DNA of 64,000 nt from Cellulosimicrobium cellulans (lineage in GTDB: Bacteria > Actinomycetota > Actinomycetes > Actinomycetales > Cellulomonadaceae), in assembly GCF_016921195.1 (NCBI RefSeq), contig NZ_JAFGYF010000004.1:310001-374000 (forward strand), in the 5' to 3' direction. How positions within the stretch are numbered: position 1 is the stretch's first letter; the number at the start of each line of letters is the position of its first letter. The position numbers and the translations under genes were made by a program. The notes below the pieces were generated by a model. That model was not told the DNA's origin. It was given only the letters and a program-made list of their open reading frames with translations, and did not search any database. Of this stretch, positions 26,763-34,861 are shown piece by piece.

Positions 26763-27539
26763 ATGAACGATCGCGAGGGCGCGATGCTGGCACTGGCACA
26801 CGCCATCTCGACGTCGGACGCCCCGGTGGGCACGCGCAACGCCCAGCGCGAGCTCGCGGCGCGCGGGATGGTGCTCAGCGAGTCCTCGGTGTCCCGCCTC
26901 CTGCGCGAGATGGACCGCCGCGGGTGGACCACCCCGGCCGGCACCAAGGGCCGCACCCTCTCCGCCGAGGGGCGCCGGCGCGCCGCCGAGGCCGTCCTGG
27001 CCGAGCGCACGTCCGACTCGCTCCAGCACGCGGTGCGCGACGTCCAGGACCTGCTCGACCTGCTGCGGGCGCGCCAGGCGGTGGAGAGCGCCGTAGCGGC
27101 CGACGCTGCACGCGAGCCGGCCGAGGAGGGTCTCGCAGAGCTGCGACGGCTGTGCTCCGACCACGCCGCCGCCGTCGGCAGCGCGCCGATGATCGAGCAG
27201 CCCGGGCTGCAGTTCCACCGCGGGGTCGTACATCTGGCGAGCAACCGGATGCTCAAGCTGGCCGCCGACATGATGCTCGCGCCCCACCTCGACCGGGTCG
27301 AGGCCGTGCTCGACGCGATCCTGTCCACCCGGCGCGACGAGGAGCGCGTGGTCGCCGAGCACCGGGACGTGCTCGAGCGCATCGAGGCGCGGGACCCCGA
27401 CGGCGCCCGCGCGGCGATGGACGCCCACTTCGAGGACATGATCGCCGCCGCGGAGAACGCGCTGGTGGGCAGCGGCGGCGCGCTCGTCGAGCGCTTCCTC
27501 GGTTGGGTCGATCCCGCACCCGGCGGCCGGGCCCGTTGA
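26763..27539 (+). CDS. Transcription regulator: HTH_12-like winged helix joined to an FCD domain
   Basis: 258 residues. The N-terminus (GTRNAQRELAARGMVLSESS, then VSRLLREMDRRGW) resembles the NrpR/RNase R-type winged helix (HTH_12), not the usual GntR helix. The C-terminal 150 residues look like an FCD sensor (LLDLLRARQAVESAVAADAA, QFHRGVVHLASN, EHRDVLERIEARDPDGARAAM). Such FCD domains bind sugar acids such as galactonate (DgoR) or uronates. Flanked on both sides by the same operator motif. GGAGGAGAGGA precedes ATG 26763. Confidence 0.8.
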   Translation: MNDREGAMLALAHAISTSDAPVGTRNAQRELAARGMVLSESSVSRLLREMDRRGWTTPAGTKGRTLSAEGRRRAAEAVLAERTSDSLQHAVRDVQDLLDLLRARQAVESAVAADAAREPAEEGLAELRRLCSDHAAAVGSAPMIEQPGLQFHRGVVHLASNRMLKLAADMMLAPHLDRVEAVLDAILSTRRDEERVVAEHRDVLERIEARDPDGARAAMDAHFEDMIAAAENALVGSGGALVERFLGWVDPAPGGRAR

Positions 27540-27549
27540 CCAGGGTCAA

Positions 27550-27568
27550 CGTTAGTCAGAATTGACAG
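27550..27568. promoter_or_regulatory. Operator copy 2, CGTTAGTCAGAATTGACA
   Basis: Perfect inverted pair GTCA-GAAT-TGAC (27555-27566) in the 110-bp gap before the BNR-ECF operon. It matches copy 1 at 26680 in almost every base, which links this operon to the upstream regulator. Confidence 0.72.
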
Positions 27569-27649
27569 ACGGACGAACGCCTGTGCAGACTGCCGCCGTC
27601 GACGGAAAGGACCGTCGGTTCGACGACGCAACGACGGCAGGAGCAGAAG

Positions 27650-28792
27650 GTGGCCTCAGGCACGATGGCCCCGGCACGGGTGCTGACCAACCCGACCGAG
27701 GACCGGTTCCAGGACGAGCACCGCATGTGGCAGGGCATCCCCTCGATCGAGAGGACGGCCGGAGGTCGCCTCTACGTCGACTGGTACTCCGGGATGGAGA
27801 CCGAGACGGGCGGCAACTTCGTGGTCGTCACGACGAGCGACGACGACGGACGTACGTGGAGCGGCCCACGGTTCGTCGTCGAGCACCCGGACCCCGAGGT
27901 GCGCGTCTACGACCCCGCGCTCTGGCGCGACCCGTCCGACCGGCTCTGGATGTTCTGGAACCAGAGCCGCGACTTCTTCGACGGCCGGGTCGGCGTGTGG
28001 GTGTCCGTGAGCGACGACCCCGACGCCGACACGCCCTCGTGGTCGGCCCCGCGCCGCATCGCCAACGGCCTGCAGATGAACAAGCCCACGGTGCTCTCGG
28101 ACGGCACCTGGCTCTTCCCGACGGCGATCTGGGCATGCCACGAGCCCACCGAGCAGCACGCGCTCGAGGCGGAGCGGTTCTCCAACGTCTACGCGTCGAC
28201 CGACCAGGGCCGGACGATCGAGTATCGCGGCAGCGCCGACGTCCCGAACCGCAGCTTCGACGAGCACATGGTCGTCGAGAAGCAGGACGGCACGCTCTGG
28301 ATGCTCGTGCGCTGCTTCGACGGCGTCGGTGAGTCGTTCTCCTCCGACGGAGGCAGGACCTGGACGCCCGGGCGACGCAGCCATGTGGACGGCCCCTGCT
28401 CGCGGTTCCACGTCCGTCGCCTGCCGTCCGGCCGGCTGCTCATGGTCAACCATGTCGACTTCGGCGAACGACGCACCGTCGAGGAGCTCGAGCTCCAGGG
28501 AAACGTCAAGGAGTGGAAGGGCCGCACCAACCTCACCGCGCTGCTCAGCGACGACGACGGCGCGACCTGGCCCCACCGTCTCCTCCTCGACGACCGCGAG
28601 GACGTGTCGTACCCCGACGCCGCGATCGGTCCCGACGGCCAGATCTTCGTGACCTACGACCACGACCGGTTCGGCGACCGCGGGATCTACCTCGCCCGCA
28701 TCACGGAGGACGACATCCTTGCCGGCTCGGTCTCCAGCCCCGGCTCCGCGCTCCGCGTGCTCGTCAACCGCGCGCTCGCCCGAGCGGTCTGA
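27650..28792 (+). CDS. Cytoplasmic BNR/Asp-box beta-propeller protein (sialidase-like)
   Basis: 380 residues with four Asp boxes of the SxDxGxTW type (residues 63-70, 183-190, 231-238, 300-307), the layout of a six-bladed sialidase-like propeller. There is no signal peptide, so it works inside the cell on something the ECF transporter imports. Propellers of this kind include exo-sialidases and also polysaccharide lyases; activity cannot be fixed from sequence. GTG 27650 follows AGGAG by 6 nt. First gene of the eight-gene unit running to 34793. Confidence 0.75.
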   Translation: MASGTMAPARVLTNPTEDRFQDEHRMWQGIPSIERTAGGRLYVDWYSGMETETGGNFVVVTTSDDDGRTWSGPRFVVEHPDPEVRVYDPALWRDPSDRLWMFWNQSRDFFDGRVGVWVSVSDDPDADTPSWSAPRRIANGLQMNKPTVLSDGTWLFPTAIWACHEPTEQHALEAERFSNVYASTDQGRTIEYRGSADVPNRSFDEHMVVEKQDGTLWMLVRCFDGVGESFSSDGGRTWTPGRRSHVDGPCSRFHVRRLPSGRLLMVNHVDFGERRTVEELELQGNVKEWKGRTNLTALLSDDDGATWPHRLLLDDREDVSYPDAAIGPDGQIFVTYDHDRFGDRGIYLARITEDDILAGSVSSPGSALRVLVNRALARAV

Positions 28793-28941
28793 CCCAGTCC
28801 CCCGGGCGCGGCTTCCCGCCGATGCCCGACCGGGCCGCGACGCCGGCCCACGGTCGTCCGTCCGCGTCGACGCCGACGGACCACGCCCCGACCGGTGCTG
28901 TCACCGACGACCGCACCACGACACGTCCCCGGAGGGACACC

Positions 28942-29571
28942 ATGACCCGAGCTCAGCAGACCACGACCCGCTGGACCGTCCTGCCCAACTGGAAGTTCCA
29001 GATCCTCCCTCGCGACACGCGCACGATCATCACGTGCGTGTTCCTCGGCCTGACGATGGCCGTCATCCTCCAGATCACCGAGCGCATCGACCTCGCCCTG
29101 ACCGGTGGGAGCATCCCCATCGTCTCCGCGATCGTCGTGTGCGCCATCTGGGTGCCGTCAGCGGCCTTCTACGGGCTGACCGGCGCCCTGATCACGGCCT
29201 GGATCAACCCGATCATCTCCAACCTCACGGCGTCCCAGCCGATGGCGCCGTTCCTGTTCCTCACGAACGCGGCGCACACCGTCCCGGTCGCGCTCCTCGT
29301 CTGGGCGCTCAAGCCGCGCGACCGGGGCCTCAAGCTCTGGCAGGTCCTCGTCATCGGGCAGATCGCCGGACTGTGCGACGCCGTGATGTTCGGGATCGGC
29401 AACCGTGTGATCCTCCACCTGCCGTGGGACTTCATCACCGTGCAGATCCTCGTCGTGCAGCCGTGCTACCTCGTGGGGTCCTTCATCACGTACGGCATCA
29501 TGCGCCGCCTGGTGAACACCGGCCTCGTTCCCAAGGAGCGCGCGACCGCCGGGAGCCTCGATGCGGTGTGA
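28942..29571 (+). CDS. ECF transporter substrate-binding (S) component
   Basis: 209 residues with about six hydrophobic segments (from ITCVFLGLTMAVILQITERI to VQPCYLVGSFITYGIM), the size and layout of an ECF S subunit. It is followed directly by T and two ATPase genes, so it is a dedicated group I system. It does not match a vitamin-specific S family that I can recognise. GGAGGG precedes ATG 28942. The 149-bp gap after the BNR gene holds no gene. Confidence 0.82.
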   Translation: MTRAQQTTTRWTVLPNWKFQILPRDTRTIITCVFLGLTMAVILQITERIDLALTGGSIPIVSAIVVCAIWVPSAAFYGLTGALITAWINPIISNLTASQPMAPFLFLTNAAHTVPVALLVWALKPRDRGLKLWQVLVIGQIAGLCDAVMFGIGNRVILHLPWDFITVQILVVQPCYLVGSFITYGIMRRLVNTGLVPKERATAGSLDAV

Positions 29572-29601
29572 GCCGACGCCCGGGTCGACGGGAGGTGCGC
29601 G

Positions 29602-30399
29602 ATGAGCGGCACGATGTTGTTTCGTCCCGGCCGGTCGTTCCTGCACCGTGCCGACGCACGAGCGAAGCTCGGGGTGATCCTCCTCGTCCTGGCCGTCGCC
29701 CTCAGCACGACACGGCTCGACGTCCTCGTCGCCCTCACGGCGGTGGTCGTCGTCGGGCTCGCCGTCCTCGCGCGCATCACCCCGGCGTCGTACTGGAAGG
29801 CGCTCGTCCTCATCGTCCCGCTCATCGCGCTGCTCACCCTCCTCCAGGCGCTCGTGCAGGGCGGGCCCGCGCTGCTCGAGGTGGGCGGGGTGTCGCTCTC
29901 CCGGGCGGGCGTCCTCCTGGGGCTCGGCATCGGGATGCGCCTGTTCGCGATGGGCATCTGCTTCTACGGGTTCTCGGTCACCACGAGCCCGTCGGACATC
30001 GCGCTCGCGCTCGACCGGCTGGGCGTCCCGTACCGGTTCGCCTACCTGACCAGCTTCGCGTTCCGGTTCCTGCCGCTGCTGCAGGACGAGGCGCGGACCC
30101 TCCTGACGGCCATGGCCGTCAGGGGGTCCAGCGAGAGCGGCTCGACGAACCCGTTCCGGCGCGGGCGAGCGATCGTGCGGATGCTGTTCCCCATGCTGGC
30201 GGGATCGATGAAGCGCAGCGGCGACATCGCCCTGTCGATGGAGCTACGGGGGTACGGCCTGCGAGGGCAGCGCACGTACTACCGCGCCCCGGTCTTCCGG
30301 GCCGCCGACGCCGCCCTGCTGCTGTGCACCCTGCTGCTCGCCGTCGCCCTCGTCGGTGCGCAGTGGTGGGCCCCGACACCGTTCCTGGGAGGGACGTGA
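29602..30399 (+). CDS. ecfT: ECF transporter transmembrane (T) component
   Basis: 265 residues. Hydrophobic N-terminal half, then the cytoplasmic coupling helices with two Arg-Gly motifs (MAVRGSSES and MELRGYGLRG) where EcfT contacts the two ATPases. GGAGGTGCGCG precedes ATG 29602. Lies between S and A genes in the standard S-T-A-A order. Confidence 0.88.
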   Translation: MSGTMLFRPGRSFLHRADARAKLGVILLVLAVALSTTRLDVLVALTAVVVVGLAVLARITPASYWKALVLIVPLIALLTLLQALVQGGPALLEVGGVSLSRAGVLLGLGIGMRLFAMGICFYGFSVTTSPSDIALALDRLGVPYRFAYLTSFAFRFLPLLQDEARTLLTAMAVRGSSESGSTNPFRRGRAIVRMLFPMLAGSMKRSGDIALSMELRGYGLRGQRTYYRAPVFRAADAALLLCTLLLAVALVGAQWWAPTPFLGGT

Positions 30400-30400
30400 C

Positions 30401-31273
30401 ATGACCACACCAGCCATCGAGGTCTCCGGCCTCAGCGTCCGGTACGACGGCGCCGCGCGCCGCGCGCTCGACGAGGTCGACTTGACCGTCGCCCAGGGCG
30501 AGATCGTCGGCGTCCTCGGCCCGACCGGGGCCGGCAAGTCGACGCTCCTGCAGTGCCTGTCCGGCGTCATCCCGCTCCACGAGCACCACGCGAACCTCCG
30601 CGGGACGGTGCGCGTGCTCGGCCGCGAGCTGTCCGAGTACGACGGGCTCGCGCAGATCACCGAGGACGTCGGTCTCGTCATGCAGGATCCCGAGGTCCAG
30701 CTCGTCAACACGGTCGTGCGCGAGGAGCTCGTCTGGGGCATGGAGAACCGTGGGGTGCCCGTGCCGGAGATCGAGCGTCGGCTCGAGCGCGCGGCCCGTC
30801 TGTTCGACATCGAGCGGCTGCTCGACCGGTTCACCCACGCACTCTCGGGCGGGGAGAAGCAGCGCGTCGTGGTCGCGTCGATCTTCTGCCTCAGCCCACG
30901 GATCATGCTCCTCGACGAGCCGACCTCCGAGCTGGACCCGGCGGGCACCGAGAACGTCATGGACGCGATCCGGGTGCTGGCCGACGAGGGCGTGACGATC
31001 GTCGTCGTCGAGCACAAGGTCGAGGAGCTCGCCGTGTACGCCGATCGCCTGGTGGTCCTCGCCGAGGGTCAGGTCCGGGCGGTCGGCACCCCCCGGGAGG
31101 TGCTCGAGGGGCCCTCCGCCCCCGAGCGCCCGCAGGTCCTCGACGTCGCGCTCCACCTGCGCGACCAGGGCTTGTGGCCGGGTGCGCTGCCGCTGTCCGT
31201 CGAGGACGCGGTCGAGACGTGGCGCGGCGCGGGCACCCCCGCGCCCGTGCCCCACGAGGGGAGACTGGCATGA
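30401..31273 (+). CDS. ECF transporter ATPase 1
   Basis: 290 residues, ABC ATPase: Walker A GPTGAGKST, Q-loop MQDPEVQL, signature LSGGEKQR, Walker B IMLLDEPTSELD and switch His in VVVVEHK. GGGAGGG precedes ATG 30401, one base after the T-gene stop. Its stop overlaps the next start as ATGA. Confidence 0.92.
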   Translation: MTTPAIEVSGLSVRYDGAARRALDEVDLTVAQGEIVGVLGPTGAGKSTLLQCLSGVIPLHEHHANLRGTVRVLGRELSEYDGLAQITEDVGLVMQDPEVQLVNTVVREELVWGMENRGVPVPEIERRLERAARLFDIERLLDRFTHALSGGEKQRVVVASIFCLSPRIMLLDEPTSELDPAGTENVMDAIRVLADEGVTIVVVEHKVEELAVYADRLVVLAEGQVRAVGTPREVLEGPSAPERPQVLDVALHLRDQGLWPGALPLSVEDAVETWRGAGTPAPVPHEGRLA

Positions 31274-32136
31274 CGGGCACCGACACGGTCATCGAGATCG
31301 ACGACGTCGAGCACACCTACGGCGGCACCAAGCGCGCGCTCGCCGGGGTGTCGCTGTCCATCGGCCGCGGCGAGTTCGTCGCGGTGATCGGGAAGAACGG
31401 CTCGGGCAAGACCACCCTGGCCAAGCACTTCAACGGGCTGCTGCGGCCGACCAACGCCACCGGCTCCGTCCGGCTGCGCACGCGGGACGGCGTCGTGGAC
31501 ACCCGGCGCACCAAGCTGCACCAGCTCGCGTCGACCGTCGGGTACGTGTTCCAGAACCCGGACCGTCAGATCTTCCACGACACGTGCCGCGAAGAGCTGG
31601 AGTACGGGCCGCGCAACCTCGGCGTGGACGAGTCCGCGCTGGAGGAGCAGGTCGCCCGGACCCTCGCGCTCGTCGGCCTCGCCGGTCGCGAGGACGCCAA
31701 CCCCGTCCACCTGTCGCGCGGCGAGCGACAGCGGCTGGCCATCGCGTCGACGCTCGTCATGGGGTGCGAGGTGGCGGTCATCGACGAGCCGACCACAGGG
31801 CAGGACCGCGCCGAGTCCCGCAAGATCCTCGACGCGCTGGCCCACCATCACGCCCTGGGCCGCACGGTCGTGATCATCTCGCACGACATGGCCCTCGTCG
31901 CCGAGTACGCGACGCGCGTCATCGCCATGCGCGAGGGGGCCGTTCTTGCCGACGGTACGCCCGCCGAGGTGTTCTCCCGGCGTGCGGTCCTCGAGGAGAC
32001 CAACATCCGCCCACCCCAGGCCGCGGTGCTCGCCGCCGAGCTCGGCCTGCACGGTGTGCTGACGGTCGACGACGCGGTGCGCGAGATGGCGCGCCAGCGC
32101 GCCGCCGTCCCGACCGCCGTGCGACCCCTGACCTGA
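31270..32136 (+). CDS. ECF transporter ATPase 2
   Basis: 288 residues: Walker A GKNGSGKTT, Q-loop FQNPDRQIF, Walker B VAVIDEPTTGQD, switch His in IISHDMAL. The signature reads LSRGERQR rather than LSGGE, a small departure in one of the two sites of the ATPase pair. Overlaps ATPase 1 by four bases. Confidence 0.92.
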   Translation: MTGTDTVIEIDDVEHTYGGTKRALAGVSLSIGRGEFVAVIGKNGSGKTTLAKHFNGLLRPTNATGSVRLRTRDGVVDTRRTKLHQLASTVGYVFQNPDRQIFHDTCREELEYGPRNLGVDESALEEQVARTLALVGLAGREDANPVHLSRGERQRLAIASTLVMGCEVAVIDEPTTGQDRAESRKILDALAHHHALGRTVVIISHDMALVAEYATRVIAMREGAVLADGTPAEVFSRRAVLEETNIRPPQAAVLAAELGLHGVLTVDDAVREMARQRAAVPTAVRPLT

Positions 32137-32146
32137 GGAGAGACCC

Positions 32147-33157
32147 GTGCACCACCTGATCACCGGCGCGAACGGCTTCGTGATGAGCGTCCTCGCCGCG
32201 AGGATCCTCGCCACCGATCCCGAGGCACGGATCACCGCGATCGACCTGCGCCTCCCCGACGAGTCGGTGCTTCGGCACCTGGGCGGCGCGGCCGCCGAGC
32301 GCACGCGCTTCCTGGCCGTCGACGTCACGGACGCCGAGGCGGTCTCGCACGCTGTCGCCGAGGCACGTCCGGACACGGTCGTGCACGGCGCGACCGTCAC
32401 CCACGACGCCCGGAGCGAGGTTGAGGCTCCGGCCCGCTTCACCGGGGTGAACGTCGAGGGTACGGTCCACGTGCTGGACGCCGCACGCCGCCTGACGAGC
32501 CCGCCGACGGTCGTCCTCGTGAGCAGCGGCGCGGTCTACGGGTCGTCGCCGCAGACGCTGCTCACCGAGGCGAGCGCGCCGTGCCCGGACGAGCTCTACG
32601 GCATCAGCAAGTGGGCGGCAGAGCTCGTCGCCCGCCGCTTCGCCGAGCTGCACGGTCTGCCGACGACGGTCGTGCGGCTGACCAAGATGTTCGGTCCGAT
32701 GGAACGACCGACGGGCGGACGCGCCGTCATGTCGCTCCCGTACCACCTTGCGGCCGCCGCCGTGCAAGGGCGGCCTGCTCGGCTCACCGCACGGACGCTC
32801 GACGCGGGGGGCGACTGGCTCAGCGCGCAGAGCGCGGCTGCCGCGCTGCACGCCGCGGCTCGGCGTCCTCCGGCGCCCGGCACCGTGGCGACGTTCAACG
32901 TCTCGTCGGGCCGCTGGACCAGCGTGCGCGAGCTCGTCGCGGCGTTCGGCGTGGACGTGGTCGAGACGCCGGTGGACGCGGCGGACGCGGACATGGACCC
33001 GGCGGACGGCTACGGCAAGAACGGCGTCTACGCGTGCGACCGCGCCCGGTCCGAGCTCGGTTGGACGCCAGGAGACCTCGGCGCGCAGGTCGCCGAGCAC
33101 CTCGCGTGGGCCCGGGCCCACCCGGACCTGTTCGAGCACACCGGCGGGCCTGCGTGA
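32147..33157 (+). CDS. NAD-dependent epimerase/dehydratase-family (extended SDR) enzyme
   Basis: 336 residues. Rossmann motif reads TGANGFVM, with Met in place of the third Gly of GxxGxxG. VSSGAVYG supplies the catalytic Ser and YGISKWAAE the Tyr and Lys; DxxLP near residue 30 favours NAD. Resembles sugar or sugar-acid dehydrogenases of the DenD/uronate dehydrogenase kind. In this operon it may oxidise or epimerise the imported sugar upstream of the kinase. GTG 32147 has TGAGGAGAG upstream; its stop overlaps the kinase ATG by one base (TGATG). Confidence 0.8.
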   Translation: MHHLITGANGFVMSVLAARILATDPEARITAIDLRLPDESVLRHLGGAAAERTRFLAVDVTDAEAVSHAVAEARPDTVVHGATVTHDARSEVEAPARFTGVNVEGTVHVLDAARRLTSPPTVVLVSSGAVYGSSPQTLLTEASAPCPDELYGISKWAAELVARRFAELHGLPTTVVRLTKMFGPMERPTGGRAVMSLPYHLAAAAVQGRPARLTARTLDAGGDWLSAQSAAAALHAAARRPPAPGTVATFNVSSGRWTSVRELVAAFGVDVVETPVDAADADMDPADGYGKNGVYACDRARSELGWTPGDLGAQVAEHLAWARAHPDLFEHTGGPA

Positions 33158-34161
33158 TGCCTGGCCTCGTCGCCCTCGACTGGGGCACGACGACGTGCCG
33201 CGCCTACCTTCTCGATGAGGACGGGGTGGTGGTCGAGCAGCGGACGAGCGAGGACGGCGTCGCGGTGCTCGACCGCCGCGCGACGTCGGGCGGCAGCCGG
33301 GCGCGTGTCTACGAGGACGCGTTCGCCGGGCTGTGCGGGGACTGGATCTCCGGCTCACCCGGGCTCCCCGTCGTCGCGAGCGGCATGGTGGGCAGCGACC
33401 GGGGATGGCTGCGGACACCGTACGTGTCCCTGCCGTTCGACATCGTGCGGGATGACCTCCCACTCACGACCGTGCGCACCTCGCTGGGGGACCTCCACCT
33501 GGTTCCCGGCGTCGCCTGGACCCGCGGGGCGTCGGCGGACGTCGTGCGTGGCGAGGAGGCTCAAGCCCTCGGCGCGCTGCTGCACGTCGACCCGGCCGAG
33601 CACGAGGAGACCGTCCTCGTCCTGCCCGGGACCCACTCCAAGTGGCTCCGCGCACGAGGCACGACCCTCACCGAGATCGTGACGGCGCTGACCGGCGAGC
33701 TGTACGCCACGCTGCTGGAGCACACCGTCCTCGGCCGGGGTGTCCGCCGGCCCGGGTCGCCCCAGTGGTCAGCGTTCGACCGCGGCCTCGACACCGCAGG
33801 GGAACGCGCGGCCGAGGGTGTCGTCCTGACGCTCTTCTCGGTGCGCTCCCTCGCGGTGACCGGCGCGCTGCCCGCCCACGAGGCACCGGACTATCTCTCG
33901 GGCCTGCTCGTGGGCGCGGAGCTCGCAGGCGTGGCCGACGACTGGCTCGGCTCCTCGTCCGTCGAGCCCGTCGTCGTGGGCGCGCGCCACCTCCAGCAGC
34001 GGTACGCCCGTGCCCTGGCCCGGCGCGGAACGCGTGCGCGCCTCGTCGACGGCGACGTCACACCGGCCGCGCTCCACCACATCGCGCTCCGCGCCGGCAT
34101 GGTGCCGGCCCCGCGCACCGCACGTCGTACCGTGCCCGGATCCACCGGAGCACGCGCATGA
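33157..34161 (+). CDS. dgoK: 2-dehydro-3-deoxygalactonokinase
   Basis: 334 residues matching DgoK throughout: LDWGTTTCRAYLLD phosphate loop, ASGMVGSDRGW, DVVRGEEAQALGAL and LPGTHSKW. It phosphorylates 2-keto-3-deoxy-galactonate to the 6-phosphate in the De Ley-Doudoroff pathway. Joined by overlapping codons to the epimerase before it and the aldolase after it. Confidence 0.9.
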   Translation: MPGLVALDWGTTTCRAYLLDEDGVVVEQRTSEDGVAVLDRRATSGGSRARVYEDAFAGLCGDWISGSPGLPVVASGMVGSDRGWLRTPYVSLPFDIVRDDLPLTTVRTSLGDLHLVPGVAWTRGASADVVRGEEAQALGALLHVDPAEHEETVLVLPGTHSKWLRARGTTLTEIVTALTGELYATLLEHTVLGRGVRRPGSPQWSAFDRGLDTAGERAAEGVVLTLFSVRSLAVTGALPAHEAPDYLSGLLVGAELAGVADDWLGSSSVEPVVVGARHLQQRYARALARRGTRARLVDGDVTPAALHHIALRAGMVPAPRTARRTVPGSTGARA

Positions 34162-34793
34162 GCGCCCCGGTCGACCCGCGACGGCTGGTCGCGATCCTCC
34201 GCGGCCTGCCGCCCGAGGACGCGCCGGCGGTCGGCGCCGCTCTCTACCGCGCGGGCGTCCGCGTCCTCGAGGTGCCCCTCACGGGGCCCGATCCTCTCCG
34301 CAGCATCACCGCGCTGCGGTCCACGCTCCCCCACGACGCCGAGGTCGGAGCCGGGACCGTCCGCTCCGTCGAGGACGTCCGGAGAGCGCAGGGCGCGGGC
34401 GCGTCGCTCGTCGTGTCCCCGCACCTCGACACCGCGGTCGTCGCGGCCGCGCTCGCGCGGTCCATGCGGTGTCTTCCGGGGGTCGCGACCGTGACCGAGG
34501 CGTTCGCGGCGCTGGCCGCAGGGGCGCGGGAGCTGAAGGTCTTCCCCGCGGACCAGGTCGGCACGAGCGGGCTCCGGGCCTGGCGGACGGTCCTCCCGCC
34601 GGAGGTCGCGCTCTATCCCGTGGGCGGCGTCGACGCCACGAACCTCGCCCGGTGGGCCGCGGCCGGCGCTGACGGGTTCGGCGTCGGGGGGTCGCTGTAC
34701 CGGCAGGGGCAGCGAGCCTCCGACGTCGCCGCGTCCGCTCGAGATCTCGTGCGGGCGTACGGGCTCACGCGGCTGCGCGACTCGTCGCCATGA
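34158..34793 (+). CDS. dgoA: KDPGal/KDPG-type aldolase
   Basis: 211 residues, class I aldolase barrel: VAILRG, VLEVPLTGPDP with the general-base Glu, GAGTVRS, and LKVFPAD with the Schiff-base Lys. Paired with DgoK it should cleave 2-keto-3-deoxy-6-phosphogalactonate to pyruvate and glyceraldehyde 3-phosphate. ATG 34158 overlaps the kinase stop. Last gene of the unit; a 5-bp hairpin (34839-34853) and a 12-bp palindrome (34797-34808) follow before the convergent permease gene. Confidence 0.88.
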   Translation: MSAPVDPRRLVAILRGLPPEDAPAVGAALYRAGVRVLEVPLTGPDPLRSITALRSTLPHDAEVGAGTVRSVEDVRRAQGAGASLVVSPHLDTAVVAAALARSMRCLPGVATVTEAFAALAAGARELKVFPADQVGTSGLRAWRTVLPPEVALYPVGGVDATNLARWAAAGADGFGVGGSLYRQGQRASDVAASARDLVRAYGLTRLRDSSP

Positions 34794-34861
34794 CGTGCCT
34801 CATGAGGCCTGACTCCCTCTCGCGTGCGTTCCCCGCCCCTCAGGTCGGCTGAGCTCGACGG

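Noticed and set aside
27650-28792. Calling the BNR protein a sialidase.
   Set aside because: Asp boxes define a propeller, not the reaction; no sialic-acid aldolase, kinase or epimerase gene is present and the protein is not exported.
34797-34808. Perfect 12-bp palindrome GCCTCATGAGGC after dgoA.
   Set aside because: No loop for an RNA hairpin and no promoter close by; too short to support a function.
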